Shown: piece by piece, positions 7,431-33,431 of the stretch | Numbering within the stretch: the stretch's first letter is position 1 | Layout: each line of letters starts with the position of its first letter | Assembly: GCA_012295275.1 (NCBI GenBank) | Contig: CM022665.1 | Coordinates: 12,767,976-12,827,975, forward strand | DNA length: 60,000 nucleotides | Direction of reading: 5' to 3' | DNA from: Chrysomallon squamiferum | Lineage: Eukaryota > Mollusca > Gastropoda > Neomphalida > Peltospiridae | Translations under genes and position numbers: made by a program | Notes under the pieces: generated by a model | Seen by the model: the letters and a program-made list of their open reading frames with translations, nothing else | The model's database searches: none | What the model was told of the DNA's origin: nothing

Positions 7431-8039
7431 TTTTTTGTTTAAGGATTTGTTGACAAACTTACCAATTAACTGTAACAGCACTAGTTGTTTAGACAATAGC
7501 ATCCCACAGAGTGGACTCTCTAAGGTGTAAGGAGGTTTTACTTTTGTTTGTTTGGATTAGGATTAAGAAGAAAAAAAATAATATTGGATTAGAGGAGATA
7601 TTCTGAGTAGGGAATTTTTTGGTATATGGATGAATTGGAGATTTAAAAACAAAAAACTAAATTTTCTTAATATCATCTTTGTTTTTAGATGTAAAATTAA
7701 TTAAAAATGGAATAAAAATGAAGTATTTATAAATAATAGTTTTTGACATTAATATATATATATTCAAAATATTAAACTGTTTTGAAGATAAAAAATAACA
7801 ATTACCATAATTATTTTAATTTTTATTATTCACAAATAAATTCTTTTCACACTGTTTCAGTTGTGCTGTTAAAAAGATTTATTCTCAGTTATATTTTTAA
7901 AATGAACAATAGGTAAATAATATTTTATTGTAAATTAATTTTTTATATATATATTTTTTAATAAACACATTTAAAAATATAAAATTTTGAACTAAGTTAA
8001 TTAATTGCCCAAATATTTGATTGTTTATTGTATATTGTT

Positions 8040-11000
8040 AATTATTGTAAAACAATAGTGTTTATCATTGTATGTCACACTTGGTGTCAGATTAGCAGTT
8101 AATCCAAATTAATCCACACTTCTGCTGATCATCCTACACTGTACTGTGCAAAGAAGCCATCTTAAAACAGCTATAATTAACAGTTTGATATTCACACATA
8201 CTGTCAGCAAATTCTATCTACAGTTTAAGAAGGAAAAAAGAATTATCTTAAAGTAATAAAAGAAATTTTATTTTACATTTGAAATTTGTTTTTTAAAAAT
8301 ATAATTATCTAGAAATTTAATGCTGTTGATGACATTATCGAATACATTTTTATTAAATTTGTTTATTTCTAAACTTTATACTGTTTTAATATATTTTGTA
8401 ACTAGCCTTTAAATTATTTTTTTTAATAATAATACAAAGTTTAATTTGTTTTAGCTGCAAATAAATAATACATTATTAATTTTTTTTACATATATTTGTG
8501 TGTATGTGTGTGCATGCATGTATGTGTGTGCATGCATCTATGTTTGTGAATGTGTGTGAATGTGAGTAACTTAATGAGTGAAATTTGATAATATAATATA
8601 TCATCTTATATGCATTCAAACATTTCATTATATTTGTTATATAGTTTTTTCTTTTCAGTTGGGTGTAATACTAATATTTATTTTTATGTATTTATTTGAG
8701 AAAAAAAATTTAAGAAACAAATATTCATATAAATTAATTTCCAAGGATGTCAAGCACGTTTTCATTATTTTTGAAATTAAAACAACTACATCAACACATT
8801 TTTAAAAAATATTTTCTTTCTCCAGTTACTGAATACTTCATAAACTGAAAGTAATAAGATAACAGAAGTTTAAATTTGTTATTTAATACTGCTTTTACTA
8901 GCTGTCTGGGATAGCTGCCATATTGGTTTTCTGTCAGCAATGTTGTCTGTCAGAAGATTCTTATAAACACAAACACCTTCAGAATGTTTAGTAAACAAAC
9001 ATTTGACATTAACAAGGATGATATATATTTCAAAACAACACCTTTATTAATTTATTGGGTAAATGTTTAATTATTTTTGTGTTTCTTATGTGATATATGA
9101 ATTTTACTCATTTTATTTATTATTATTATCATTGAAATTATTGTTCTTTTTCATCTTCATCTTCATAACCATCATCATCATCATCATCTTCTTCTTCTTA
9201 TTATTATTATTATTATTGTTTAAAAATTTTATAATGCGAAATAATCATTTTAATATATTTTGTTGCATTTTATTTATGTTTTGATAAAATTATTTTCTGA
9301 AAAATCTTACAATAATAAAAAAGTAAATGAACTGAATTAAAGAAATAACTTGTTTTAAAAAAAATTTCAACTGAAAATTGTTATTCTTGTAGTTCAGAAA
9401 ATATTTACACATTAATTTATTTTAGAATTTCTATATATAAATATAAAACTGAATGAAAGAAAGTATTAAAATAATATTTGATTTTTTTCTCTGTTAATTT
9501 AATAAAATAAAAAGATATTTCAAATATTTTACTGATTTGGAAAATAAAAATAGTTATAATTTAGTTTTATTAATTTAAACAAATTTCATTACTTCACATT
9601 TTATGTTTAATATATATATTTGTAAATAATATTTCTGAAATGTGTTAAAGATGCATTTTTATTCCTGTCTTATTAAAATAAAAAATAGTGTTTCATATTT
9701 AAATTGAAAAATAGTGTAAAAAATTATATATTTAATTATTTATTTATTTTTTTTCTTTCTTTCTTTCTTTCTTTCTTTTAAAGATGTTTTCAGTTTGACA
9801 TATATTACAAATATAAGATATACAATATAACAAAACTAAATAAATTTGTCAGTTAATTGATTGTTTATTTGTTTACTGTTAATTATTGTAAAACAATAGT
9901 ATTTATCACTGAATGCCACACTTGGTGTCAGATTAGCACTAATCCAATTAATCCACACTTCTGCTAATCATACCACACTGTTCTGTGCAAGGAAGCCATC
10001 TTAAAACAACTATAATTAACATACATTTGATATTCATACATACTCAGGGTAAAAAAAATTGTTCAGTTTATGAAGAAAAGAAATAAAAAATAAAATAAAA
10101 TTAGTTAAAGACAAAAATAAATCCATGAAATTAATTAATGCAGTACCTAAAAAACAAAAACAAAAAAAACACAGAAAAACAAAAACATTAATGCCATAAG
10201 GTAATAATTAATTAACAGTTATATAAATATATAAAACTGCAACAACAACAAAATACCAAATTTCAATTTTAAAATTATTTGCAGTTTTTATGAAATTTTA
10301 TATCATTATTAATATTATTTTGTAAAATTATTTTTTTCAAAATTTTAAAGTTTAAAATGTTATGTATTTCTTTTGTAATTTTGTTAATAAAAACAATAAT
10401 TAAAACTATTGTAACAAATATTTACTATATTAAAACTAATTTAGTAATATTTTATGACCTGGTTAATATATGTGTGTTTAAATGTATGAATGTGTTTATT
10501 GTGTGGCTTAACAACTTTAAAAACAATTTTTTTTTTTTAAAGAATTATATTTGATTTATTTATTTGAAATGTTAAAAATAAAAATTTAGTTGGTTGCTTC
10601 CAATTTTAAAAATAATTTTTTTTTCATAAAAAATATATTAAAAATGTTTTCAACCCTTTAAATTCAAAAATATATTAAAATACTTTCTTCAGATTTCCCT
10701 TTAATTAAGAAGTTCCTAAATGGAAATACTTCATTAAAATTAGAAATGTAATATTTGCATTTATTTTTCAATTAATAATACTTCTATTAGCTGTCTGGAA
10801 CACCAGCCATTTTAGACTTATGTCATTAGTCAGAGTCAGCCATATTGTCTCTCTGAAGATTCTTATGAAAACAAACCCTTTCATAGCAAAACAGATTAGC
10901 AGAAATATTTTAGATTAGCAAAGATAAATAAAACCTGTGAGTATTTGTGTTTTAGGATAACTGTATTAATTTGTTTGGATAAATCTGTTTTGTTTTATTT

Positions 11001-11860
11001 TCATGCAGTTGGTGGATTTTATCATTTTATTAAAGTGTAATTACTTTATATCTCTCTCTCTCTTTTCCTGTCTTTCTCTTTCTGTGTATTTTTTAAAAGC
11101 ATATATTTATAATGCAAGTAAAAAAAATTATACGTCCAAGTTACAATTTCAGGATAGGTTTGTTTTTCTTTTGTTTTAAATAATTATATTCCAAAATACT
11201 TGATCAATAAGTGATTTATTTGGATAATTATCATTAATTACATACAAAACAGCATGATATATTCTAATATTTTACACTTGGTGTCATATTTAAGTTAATG
11301 AATTTATAAGATTAGAAACCCTGTTGTGAAGACATACAGTCCTTTTACAATTAAGTCACATTCAATTTCAGTTTGAAAACAAAATTAACTAATTTTAAAT
11401 AGTGTCAGTATTATAAGATGATACAAATTTTCAAAGCAGTTTTATTCTTATTATTTTAAATAATATATGAATTTAAAAAATATATATATATATATTAAAT
11501 AATAAAATAGTTTAATTTTGTATAGTTATATGAGTATCACTGAATATTATTGGGGTTTTTCAGTTTATATATTGCTTTCTTTTAGTTGTTTTTTTTAGTT
11601 TAGAAACATTTAATTATTAATATAAAGGCAACAATTTAAAAAAATTATTTATTTATTTATTCTTCAAATTATTATAATTAATTACTAATATAATGTAATT
11701 AAGCTGTGCTATAACAACAAAGGACTCCTTGTCAGTGTTTTTTCTAAGCTGTTTGAATTAGCAGCCATTTTGAAGGCTTATGTCACCAGCTTCCAGAGGC
11801 CATATTGTCTCATGAAGTAGTTTTCAAACATAAATACTTTGAAAAGGACAAAAGAAAATG
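8040..11860. repeat. Diverged triplicated block
   Basis: Two sub-blocks recur in the same order. Sub-block 1 (CACACTTGGTGTCAGATTAG... GAAGCCATCTTAAAAC) lies at about 8040-8215, 9880-10040 and, much reduced, 11270-11300. Sub-block 2 (AGCTGTCTGG... GCCATATTG.. AAGATTCTTAT) lies at about 8890-9000, 10780-10890 and 11745-11850. The first two copies are about 1.85 kb apart. The intervening sequence is not conserved, so either the unit is old or only these parts are constrained. All copies carry GCCATNTT. No reading frame is conserved. Confidence 0.7.
9745..9781. repeat. (CTTT)n microsatellite
   Basis: A short run of CTTT units follows a T-tract. Confidence 0.9.
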
Positions 11861-11889
11861 TGCAGTGATTTAAACAGAGATGTTGTAAA

Positions 11890-12700
11890 ATAATTAAGAG
11901 ATGGTGTGAAGTATTTTACTCTGATTTGGATTTAAAGTAAAACTCATCCCATTTGGCTCTGGTTAGATAAATATATGAGGTTTATAACAGACATTTTTAT
12001 TCATCTTTAGATTACTAAATGTGGCTTTTCATTCCTCTGTTGTTATTTCAAAGCTTCTTTTTAAAGTAAAATTCATCCTATTTGGCTCTGGTTAGACAGA
12101 TGCACTTATATTTTTAACAGACATTTTTGGTATTGTTTTTTTAAAGTGTTTTTGTTTTAAAGCTCTCTAAAAATATTTGAAGTTTGAAATAAAAACAGGT
12201 CTGGTTGTTCTTGGCTTTGCTTAAACAAATGTATTTATGTTTATAGTAGACCTTTTAAATATTATCTTGCATATAGTAAGTATTTTTATTTAAATTCTTT
12301 ATCAATAATCTTTTGTTTTATTTTTGTCCTGAAATTAAAATACAATTACTCCATCTTGGCTCTATTTGGATAAATTTATTTGGGTTTATAAATATTTTCT
12401 TACTATCTTTTAGAATAAAATAAAAAACACAATAATTTAATTCCATTTTTTGTTTCTAATTTGAAATTAAAACAGCCTCTTCCTTTTTGGCAACACTTTA
12501 TTTTAATAATTTTGATATTATCTTTTGGAGTGCAAAATAAAGTTAGGTGATTCCATGTTTTTGTTTCAAAACTGTAAATAAATACTTTTTGAATTTTATT
12601 AGAAATTAAAAGAGAACTAGTCTATTTAGCTCATCTTAGATTTCTTAGAGTAATTACTTAACAAACATTTCATTATCAGTTTTGTTCTAAGAACAAATTT
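11890..12700. repeat. Degenerate tandem repeat, units about 120-150 bp
   Basis: The core TCATCCCATTTGGCTCTGGT followed by TAGATAAAT.. and TTTATAACAGACATTTTT recurs near 11943, 12072, 12200, 12345, 12470 and 12600 with rising divergence; TTGAAATTAAAA precedes the later cores. No coding potential is seen. Confidence 0.65.
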
Positions 12701-14278
12701 TGGTTTTCTCTGAATTTTATTTTTAAAAATTTTTACAAAATGTTTCACTGAAATTTTATATTACTATTTTTTTCTTCTATTTTTAAAGAAATTTTAATTA
12801 GTTTATGTAAATAAATCATCTTGTGAAAGACAATGAATTTTGTTGTTTCTTATTTTTCATTTTGAAATTCTTTAATGTTTTTTTTTTCGTCAAAGTATAA
12901 ATATTTTTTTTTATTAGTGTTATTTTTATTACCAGAACTAATGAAAAACACATTTAAGTCTAAATTGATTGCTATGGTTAGATAAATCTTTTCATAGTTG
13001 GATCAGAATGTTTAAGATAAAAAAGAAATGAAATATGGTATAAAACAATTTTTTTAGAAAACGTAAAATATATAAAATAAATAAAAAGATAACAGTAATC
13101 TGAATAATAATAATAATAATAATAATAATTATTATTATTATTACAAAAAAAAAAAAAAAAAAAAAAAAAATACACTAATATGAAAAAACAAAATAAATAA
13201 AATATATATAAATAATATGGACAATCTCCCATAAACCCTCAATAACTTTTCCTGCAGGGGAAAAAAAATAAAAATAATAATAAAAAAAAAGAATCATAAA
13301 AACCAAATCTTTTATACAATTACAAGTAATGACAATATCATTTAACACATACTACCATATGTGACAGTATATTGTGTATTCCACATTAAACATGTAGAGT
13401 TTTTTGTACTATAGGCCTATCAGGAAACAGCAGGAGTTTGCTACTGTTTTGACAATATCCACTCTTAAGTTCACTGATTTAGTTTCAGGAATTTGTCTTC
13501 TGTTTACATCTGACAATATCCACTGAATGATTTTTCATTTAACTTTGTATTGTTGAATACTAAACTGCTTTTATGGCAATACATATTAAATAATAAATAT
13601 AAAATATAGTATTATCTTTTTTCCAAAGTTGGTAAGACAGTTTAGAGTAATTAATAATAATAACAATAATAATAATAATAATAAAAACATCAATAATAAT
13701 AATTATTATTAAATTTATACCACTTGAATACATATTTAATGATAACTTATTGCTATTTTTTAATTTGTATTGAATGAACAAAAAATTATTGTTTTAATAA
13801 CTGTGTTTTTCTCTTTCAGTCTGTCTTTGTGTATATATATGTGTACGAGTGTGTCTGTGTGTAATATAATGTAAGGATGAAATCTGCAAAAACTTTGTAA
13901 TTTTGGTTACTCTTACTGACTTGCAGCAAAGATTTTGATTTTAATCATGCTTTCCCATTGACAGGACAATATTGTATTGCTTTCATCATGCCAGTCATTG
14001 AGCACTGGTTTAAATGGGAAATAGTACTCTAGGTACACTAAGTGGGATTGAACTTCAAATAAATATTTTGCTATGGCTTTATAATTACTTTTATAATTTT
14101 AAAAGTTTATTGTCATCATCATCATAATCATCATTATTACTATCATCATTATTACTTTACCTCAATGTAACACAGTTTATTAACTTCAGTATTTTTTTTT
14201 TTTTTTTTTTTTACACCTATTGATTTAGTTGATTAAATTTGGAGAGCAGTTTAAATTTTATGGATATTGTTATTCTAG
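12700..14278. other. AT-rich intron or 5' flank of the VWC gene
   Basis: Holds (AAT)n plus an A29 tract at 13106-13170, another (AAT)n at 13650-13685, (TCA/ATC)n at about 14112-14155 and a T-tract at 14192-14212. No exon with a VWC first-half pattern is visible, although the next exon requires one upstream. Confidence 0.5.
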
Positions 14279-26381
<12,103 letters not shown>

Positions 26382-26665
26382 ATTTCAGAAACATCATCAT
26401 TTTGTTGTAGGTTGTACAACAGCTTTCATAATAAGAGAAAGAGACATCTTGGATATGATGAAATAATTTTAAAAATTATTCTGTCAATATAAATGATTTA
26501 TTACGAAGCATCATACTGATACTTTGTTTAAAAGATAAAGACAATATCAGAATAATTTAGAATATTCTTTCAAGTTACTTGAATGTAAATAGGCCAATGT
26601 CACTTTATAATTTTTAAAATTATAACATTTTATTTAAAAATGACTTGAATGAAAAAAAAGAAAGA

Positions 26666-26671
26666 AATAAA
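26666..26671 (+). terminator. Candidate poly(A) signal AATAAA (KCP-like gene)
   Basis: First AATAAA downstream of the stop codon, 285 bp away. Many AATAAA hexamers occur by chance in this AT-rich sequence, so it is only a candidate. Confidence 0.3.
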
Positions 26672-29541
26672 ACAAAACATTCAGTATCAAAATTTAAAAA
26701 CACTAATTTTCAAGAATAAAATAAAATTTCTCATTTTGGTCAATACATAATAATCATAGGACTACATTGGAATCCAAGGATAAAACTTATATATTCTGTC
26801 CAAATCAAATATCATAAACTGCATTTATTATTATAATTATTTATTTATTTTATTTTATTTTTAAATGAAACTAAAATATGAAATCTATTGAAAAAAAAAA
26901 AAATTCATTCATTAGTAAAGTCAAAATTTCCAAGAAGTATCGTCAGATACATAAATTTAAAAGATAAGAATCAAAATTTTAGAGACATAGAGGCAGTAAT
27001 TTTTGTCATCTTGCTCATAAATATGTGACAGCAGGCTAATAATTTAATATGATAACTATTAATTTTCATTTTTTTTTTTTTTTACACACAGCAGTGTTAT
27101 ACTGATACATTTTTGTTTTCATTCATTAAAATATTTTTGACTAAGTAGTCGGTGATAACCCTGATATTATTATTAATCACATACATATTATTATCTAACA
27201 AAATATGAAATCCAAGAACTTTGATAGTAAAACTATAGTCATATAATAATGACCGTGTATATCTTTATGATATAAAGCTAGACTGACATGTGGATGTGCT
27301 TTAAACAAGCTGTCCAGCAATGCCAGAAGAAAGAAAAAAAAAAAAACACTTTCCACTTTTGTTGTGGAAACAATAATGCATTTTTATGTGCATAATCTTG
27401 GTATTGGATATTCAATTTAATTGTGTTTTTACAAATGTTTCTACCTTTTTATGTGTGTTTTTATAGTCATGTCTTCAAGGTTTGTGTTAAACAAAATACT
27501 CACTGAATTCTTGGTCTTGGAGGTGCCTTTGATGTTGCATGAGAATGTTAATATTACCATTTTAATCTTAGGTGAAATATCGCTTGTAAAATGAAAAAGA
27601 ATTTCTGCAACCACATCTATACATCATTGAGGATGTATTTGTAAATATTTTTCATTTTAGTAAAAAAAAAAAAAAAAAAGAAGAAATCCCCATTAAATCT
27701 GCATGCATTCTAAAATGTATTTTTAAATTTGAAATGGCTGTTTTACAAACAAATTTGGATTTTTTATTTATGCCTGTAATTATTCTTTAGAATTTATGGC
27801 AGCTGAAAAATTTCAATTTATTAACTTTTTTGAAAAAACAAAACCAGTATTGTGAATGGATTTGTAGGAAGCTTAAATGTTGTCTGGAAAAAAATCTTCT
27901 TATTCAAATTATTAATATTATTAAATACGTAATTTTAATATTTCATTTATACTCTTAATTATTACTATGCAGGTGAATTTAATTTATATACCCAATTATT
28001 TAAAAATATTTTTATAAGATTTTTGTTGTCTAAATCATTTTTGCTCATTTTTTATTTTTATTTTTTCCTATGGAAACACAATAACAGATGTTTAAGGTGC
28101 TTCATCACAATTAACAAAAATTAATTTAACCAAAGACATTTTTATGATTTTCATGCTCATGTCCCAGCTATTAAAAAAAAAAAAAAAAAAAAAAAAATGA
28201 CGAAAGAAAAAAAAAAAAATAAAATAAATAATAAGATCAATTTAATAGTTTACCATACTAATAAATAAAATATTAAACTTTAATTTGGACTCAAAAATAG
28301 AAAAAAAACCACCCCAAAACAACTCTTATGGTGATGTATCATTTTCACTATCACAGACAATTGCAAGACTTATATTGGCCTTCTATTTGCTCATGTTTTC
28401 ATATGCTCCTATATTTTAAACTTAACCAGTGTAATTTACATGTAATTTCATCAGTTATTTCACTTAAAATTTAAACTTAAATGTTAATAACTTTGCCATT
28501 CATTATACCTATAATGTTCTTCAAATTGAAGTTTATTATTAAAACTGATGAACTTGAAATAAGCAAAAGAAATAAATGAAAAAGAATAAAAGATTGTTTG
28601 ATGTTCTAGCAGAAAAGAAACTAATTAATGTATCCTCAGATACTTTGTTCAGATATAAATTAATCAAAGCATTAAATATTAAAAACCAAAAGTAAATGAA
28701 ATAAAGCAACTGATATTTTTAACATTATTAGAAAATTAAGTTAATTTTTTATATATCTGTATTTTATTATTAAATAAACTGATAAAAAGTATTTTCTGCC
28801 ACTTGCCAAAAGAATTTCATCTTATTGATAATCATTGTACATTGTTTTGTATTTACTTTTACCAATTTTAATTCTTTACATTTTTTCATTTTTTTTTATT
28901 TCCTGTTATTTATGCAATTTTATGTCTGTATCATTTAAAAATAAATATTGTTTTGTGAAAGCTTTCACTTTGATTTCTTCTGTATTTTATATAAATATAT
29001 TAGTATCTTGAAATATTTTTATTATTGTTGTTTGTTTTTTTTGTTCACTTTTGTTTTCACTATTTTACTAAGATGGCTTCATTCAAAGATGATGTTGTCA
29101 TCCTAACAAAGATAATTCAACTGTGGAGCACTAAAACTTGAAGCTTTCTGAACAGATTTTGCGACAGGATTAGCATTTATTTAAAAAAAATTAAAAATTA
29201 AGATCACATGGTAAACAAAAATAAAATAATCTACACTGCTGTATCATCTTTACAATAAGTGTAGATCTAAGAACATACTTTGAATACACATTATTACAGT
29301 AAATATAGATAAAAAAGACACATTAGAAATATATTAAAAAATACCATTAAAATTAATTGGGGGGGGGATTCAGAAAAGATTATTATTTAATATATTTTAT
29401 GATTTTATTTTTATATTTTACCTTTTCCAACAACCCAATGGAATATAGAAATAGTATTAATAATAAATAGTAATATAAAATAGCAAAATTTCAATTCAAG
29501 AGCTTTTTGCTTTAGCACTGGTATACTTGAATGGAAAATAA

Positions 29542-29575
<34 letters not shown>

Positions 29576-32500
29576 GATCAGTAACATTCAATATTTCATC
29601 AACTTACTACTGCATACAGATTAAACACAAAACATAATAATAATTAAACAAAAAAACAAGAAACAATAGAGATACAGTTTCATATCTTTATTTGACCACC
29701 ATAAATATTTACTATTACATAAGCTTTAGTAATACTGTCTTCCAGTTACAATATTTTAACTTTTTTTAATCCCTGTATCATTTGAAATAGGAAGCTTATT
29801 AGTTATCACAAACCTTCAACAATAATATAATTGTGCAAAAATATATATATATTCATATTAAAACCATTTTGAGGGGATCTTGGTTCATTTATTAATCTCT
29901 GATTAAAACTATGATTTTGTAATTTTTTATTTTTTTTTTATTATTATTTTTTTTTTACCAATGTTCAGATTGTGATAGAATCTGAAGATAAAATACAAAC
30001 ATAAAAAATTATGTCTGCAATAAAATTTATGTACAAGTTTTTAAAATTTTATTTTTGTTTTATATGCTGAGTATATGATTGTAACAACTGCATGATTTAA
30101 AATAAATATTGTAACTAAAACAAATGTCCACCAGTTATTTTATTATTATCTTTTTTTCTTTGAGTGATGTGTAGCTTTATGGTTAACAATGGTTGTTTTC
30201 CATTATATTCCAGAATGGGAAATTGGTATTTATATTTTCTTATTTTAAAAAACCATAGTATTTAAAATTTTTAAAATAAAAAAAAAAAAAAAAAAAATGT
30301 TTTTTGATTGAAGAATTTCCAAACATTTTAAAATAATCAAATAATTTGAAAAAAAAAAAAAAAAAAAAATTAAAAAAAAGAAGGAAAAAGGAAAACAACA
30401 AAGATGAGTGAAAAGTTAAATTTAAAAAAAAAAAAAAAAATGCCTTTTTTTCTGGAATTAAAAACAGATTAATTTTTCAGTAATTTCAGTAACATTATTC
30501 CAATATACATAACATGATTAAAAACAGAACTATTTACACAACAATTAATGATGTGCTACAGGCATATCACAGTTGTTTGGCAAGAAAAAAAACATACATT
30601 AACACCTGAAAAACCAAAAAAACAAACACCAAAACAAACATGCATTAATTAATAAATAATTTACTTACCTATGGCAGATGTTGAGAACTATTATGAGAGG
30701 GTCCAAGATAATTTCCTTAAAAAACGTTTGTTAACAAGTTTTGGTAGCAGATAGTATAATCTGTTTTATTTTATTTTATTTTTTAAATGTAAAAGTGAAT
30801 AAAATATTAGTAAAATTTTAAAAATCAGCACAATGGATTAATTTTTTCCCCTTTATATTCTGGACACTTTACAGCCCAGGTTTATGGTCTATATTGATGT
30901 AATCAATAATAAATAACTGTATGATTGTTAGGTCATGGCTGATAGTGACTTAATTCCATTATAACATTTAATTAAATAACATAAAAATGTCAAGGATTTA
31001 TATTTTTTACTTATTTTTTTTGGTTAAATTGTATCAAAAATACTATTTAAAAAATCAAAAAATCAAAATAAAACTAACCTAATAATGCCAGAGGTTTATT
31101 TAATTATTGTTATTGTTTAAATGACTGAATTAAGAAAAATCTTTCTGGTTCAGTTTTGCTAAAATTTCTGAACATTCTTTTGTTTTTGAAAATACAATAA
31201 CAATCACAAATATTTAAGTATTATTCATTTTTTACTTGTAAACAATTATTAAGTTAATTATAAATAACAAAAAACAAAAATGATGTAAAATGTATTATCA
31301 ACAGACCTGTCTGATAAGGAAAAATATAGAAAGCAAATATCAATAATATAATTAGAAAATATATAATTTATAAACACAAGAAAACATTAAAATAATAAAG
31401 GGGAAAATTCTTATAATGACAATATCTGGTTTGGAAAAAACAACATAAATCAAAATTATATAATAATCATTATGTACAAGCATTAGTAACCTAGTAAAGT
31501 GCAGCTAAGTTGAAACCTTAAAAAGCTTTTATCCCTGATGTTTTGTTTCATTACTTTTTGATGTGCCTGTCTTTGTCTGCAGCAAGCACAGATCAAATTA
31601 ATATTAATTAGGTTCAACATGAGTACAGGTTACTATTAGTAACAAAGTTTTAATAAAACATTGCACTAAAACAAAGAAACAAAAAACACATCAACAAAAA
31701 TAATTACTTTGGTATGCAAATGACCAAAAATCATTTTAAGTGTAGTTTTATTTATATTACATCCCATAGGGTCTTACTCCACGAAGCATTTGCAATTATC
31801 ATAAAAACTTGATAATTGGTATTTTTATATATATATATAAAATCTCCTATTCTACATAATCTTAAGGATACAAACATATTTTTAACTTTACAATATTCTT
31901 CAAATTATAGTTTTTTAACACCATCAGAAATGTTCTGAATACAGATTTATTCTTCTAGAAAGTTAACACTACAAATATTCTACAAAGTTTAAAAGCAGTC
32001 CAAGACACTTGGCATATTGTAAAATCAAATATAAATATTTAAACATCTGCCTGGAATATATCAAATATAACAAAAAGGGAGAAAAAGAAAAGAAAAATGT
32101 AGAAACTGTAAGGGTTAAAGTCAGTGATGATCAAATGTGATGTGAAATCCGTGGATCAAAACAGTAACACAGTCATAAAGTTTGATCAAACTTACTAATG
32201 TAAAATATATCTAAGAATTTACTTAGGGTACATACTGCTAGATACTGGCTGTATACAAAAAGAACAATTATTATTTTTTAATAATTTTTGCTGAAAAACT
32301 AAAGTACTGTAAATATGTGTTCAAAACCTTCCACTAATCTAACAGAAGAATGAGATATATAAAATGGAAGTGAGAAGATAATTCAAATGTTACTTGCATA
32401 AATTTTAAATATTTAAAAGTATGATGAAGCCGCTAATGTTTAAATGCATAGAGAAATATTTTAAATTTCTGTATTATAAGAAATTAAAAATGGATAAAAG

Positions 32501-32820
32501 ACTAATAAAATGTATTTAAGTAGCCTGGATAATTTAGAAATTTGACATAATTGCTAAATTTCCAAATGGAAGTTGCTCATACAGTGAACTGAAAAATGTC
32601 ATTAAATTTAACACACATGGTTAAAAACTCAAAAAACATGTGAAAATTAATTTGTTGTTTAACAAATTAGATGGAAACTAACATTCTGAAAAAGTTCCTA
32701 ATTAGCGACAAAACATGAAATGAAAACTAATTTCTAGTCATTTTTCACATTGTCTATTTTTACGTGACTTAATGTGCGTACACAAAAGTATTAAATCAAA
32801 AATAAATATTAAAATGTCAC

Positions 32821-32826
32821 TTTATT
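32821..32826 (-). terminator. Candidate poly(A) signal (DENND5)
   Basis: AATAAATAAA on the minus strand, about 420 bp past the stop and just beyond the tandem copies of the last coding segment. Chance occurrence cannot be excluded. Confidence 0.3.
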
Positions 32827-32885
32827 TATTGCTTCAAGATAACTAGTAGAAATTAAAATGTTAAAAAGTTTGAAGACTAGTCGAT

Positions 32886-33305
32886 GTTTAAAATACTCAA
32901 ATCTTGAGTCTTCTGAGAACAGACGGTTTGAGGACAATGGGGAAATCACTGAGATAAATAATGTTTAAAATACTCTGATCTCAGATGTTCTATAACAATG
33001 GCAGCAAACCACTGAGATGAACTGAGGGTCTTAAAGGCTCAAATTTTGAGTCCCCTGAGTTCAAGGATAATGGGGAAATCACTGAGATATATAAAGTTTA
33101 AAATACTCAGATCTCAAAGAAATGAACAGAGGGTCTTAAATTCTAAAATTTCGAGACCTTTGAGAACGGAAGATTACAGAACAGTGGGGAAAATCACTGA
33201 CATAAACAGTTCATATCTCAGAGAGATGAACAGTGTGTTTTAAATGTTCAAATCTCAAGTCCTCTGAGAACAGAGGGTTCCAGGACTATGGGGAAATCAT
33301 TGAGT
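32886..33305. repeat. Degenerate tandem copies of the last DENND5 coding segment
   Basis: The sequence around the stop codon (33237-33304) recurs at about 32886-32960, 33028-33090 and 33133-33205, with shorter partial echoes between. On the minus strand the 32886 copy would still read SDFPIVLKPSVLRRLKI then stop, against [17 protein letters not shown] then stop in the gene. Spacings are about 104-142 bp. Confidence 0.85.
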
Positions 33306-33431
33306 GTGCTGATAATGTGGACAAGAAACTTGGTTAGAGCTGGGTCACGGAGAAATGAGTTTTCTTCATACATCTGACCTGTCACTGTTGTATTTGCCAT
33401 CAGAGGCAACCAGCGATGCAGACAGTGATCT
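33248..33431 (-). CDS. DENND5: DENND5 last exon (RUN2 end, stop)
   Basis: [57 protein letters not shown], then TGA at 33250-33248. The last 17 codons lie inside the tandem repeat at 32886-33305. Confidence 0.95.

Larger units (their letters stand above)
26382..33247. other. Tail-to-tail interval: two 3' UTRs and intergenic sequence
   Basis: About 6.9 kb, very AT-rich with many A-tracts (A27 near 28170, A31 near 29544, several at 30280-30440) and no coding exon on either strand. The 3' UTR of the KCP-like gene and that of the DENND5 gene must end here, but their poly(A) sites cannot be fixed. Confidence 0.6.

Noticed and set aside
9063-9284. Phe/Ile/Leu-rich frame resembling a membrane protein
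   Set aside because: It is AT-rich and TCT/TTA repeat sequence read in frame; no homology or gene context.
30667-30674. Perfect minus-strand splice donor GTAAGT after CCATAG
   Set aside because: It lies beyond the DENND5 stop, no matching acceptor or coding sequence was found, and a chance match is likely.
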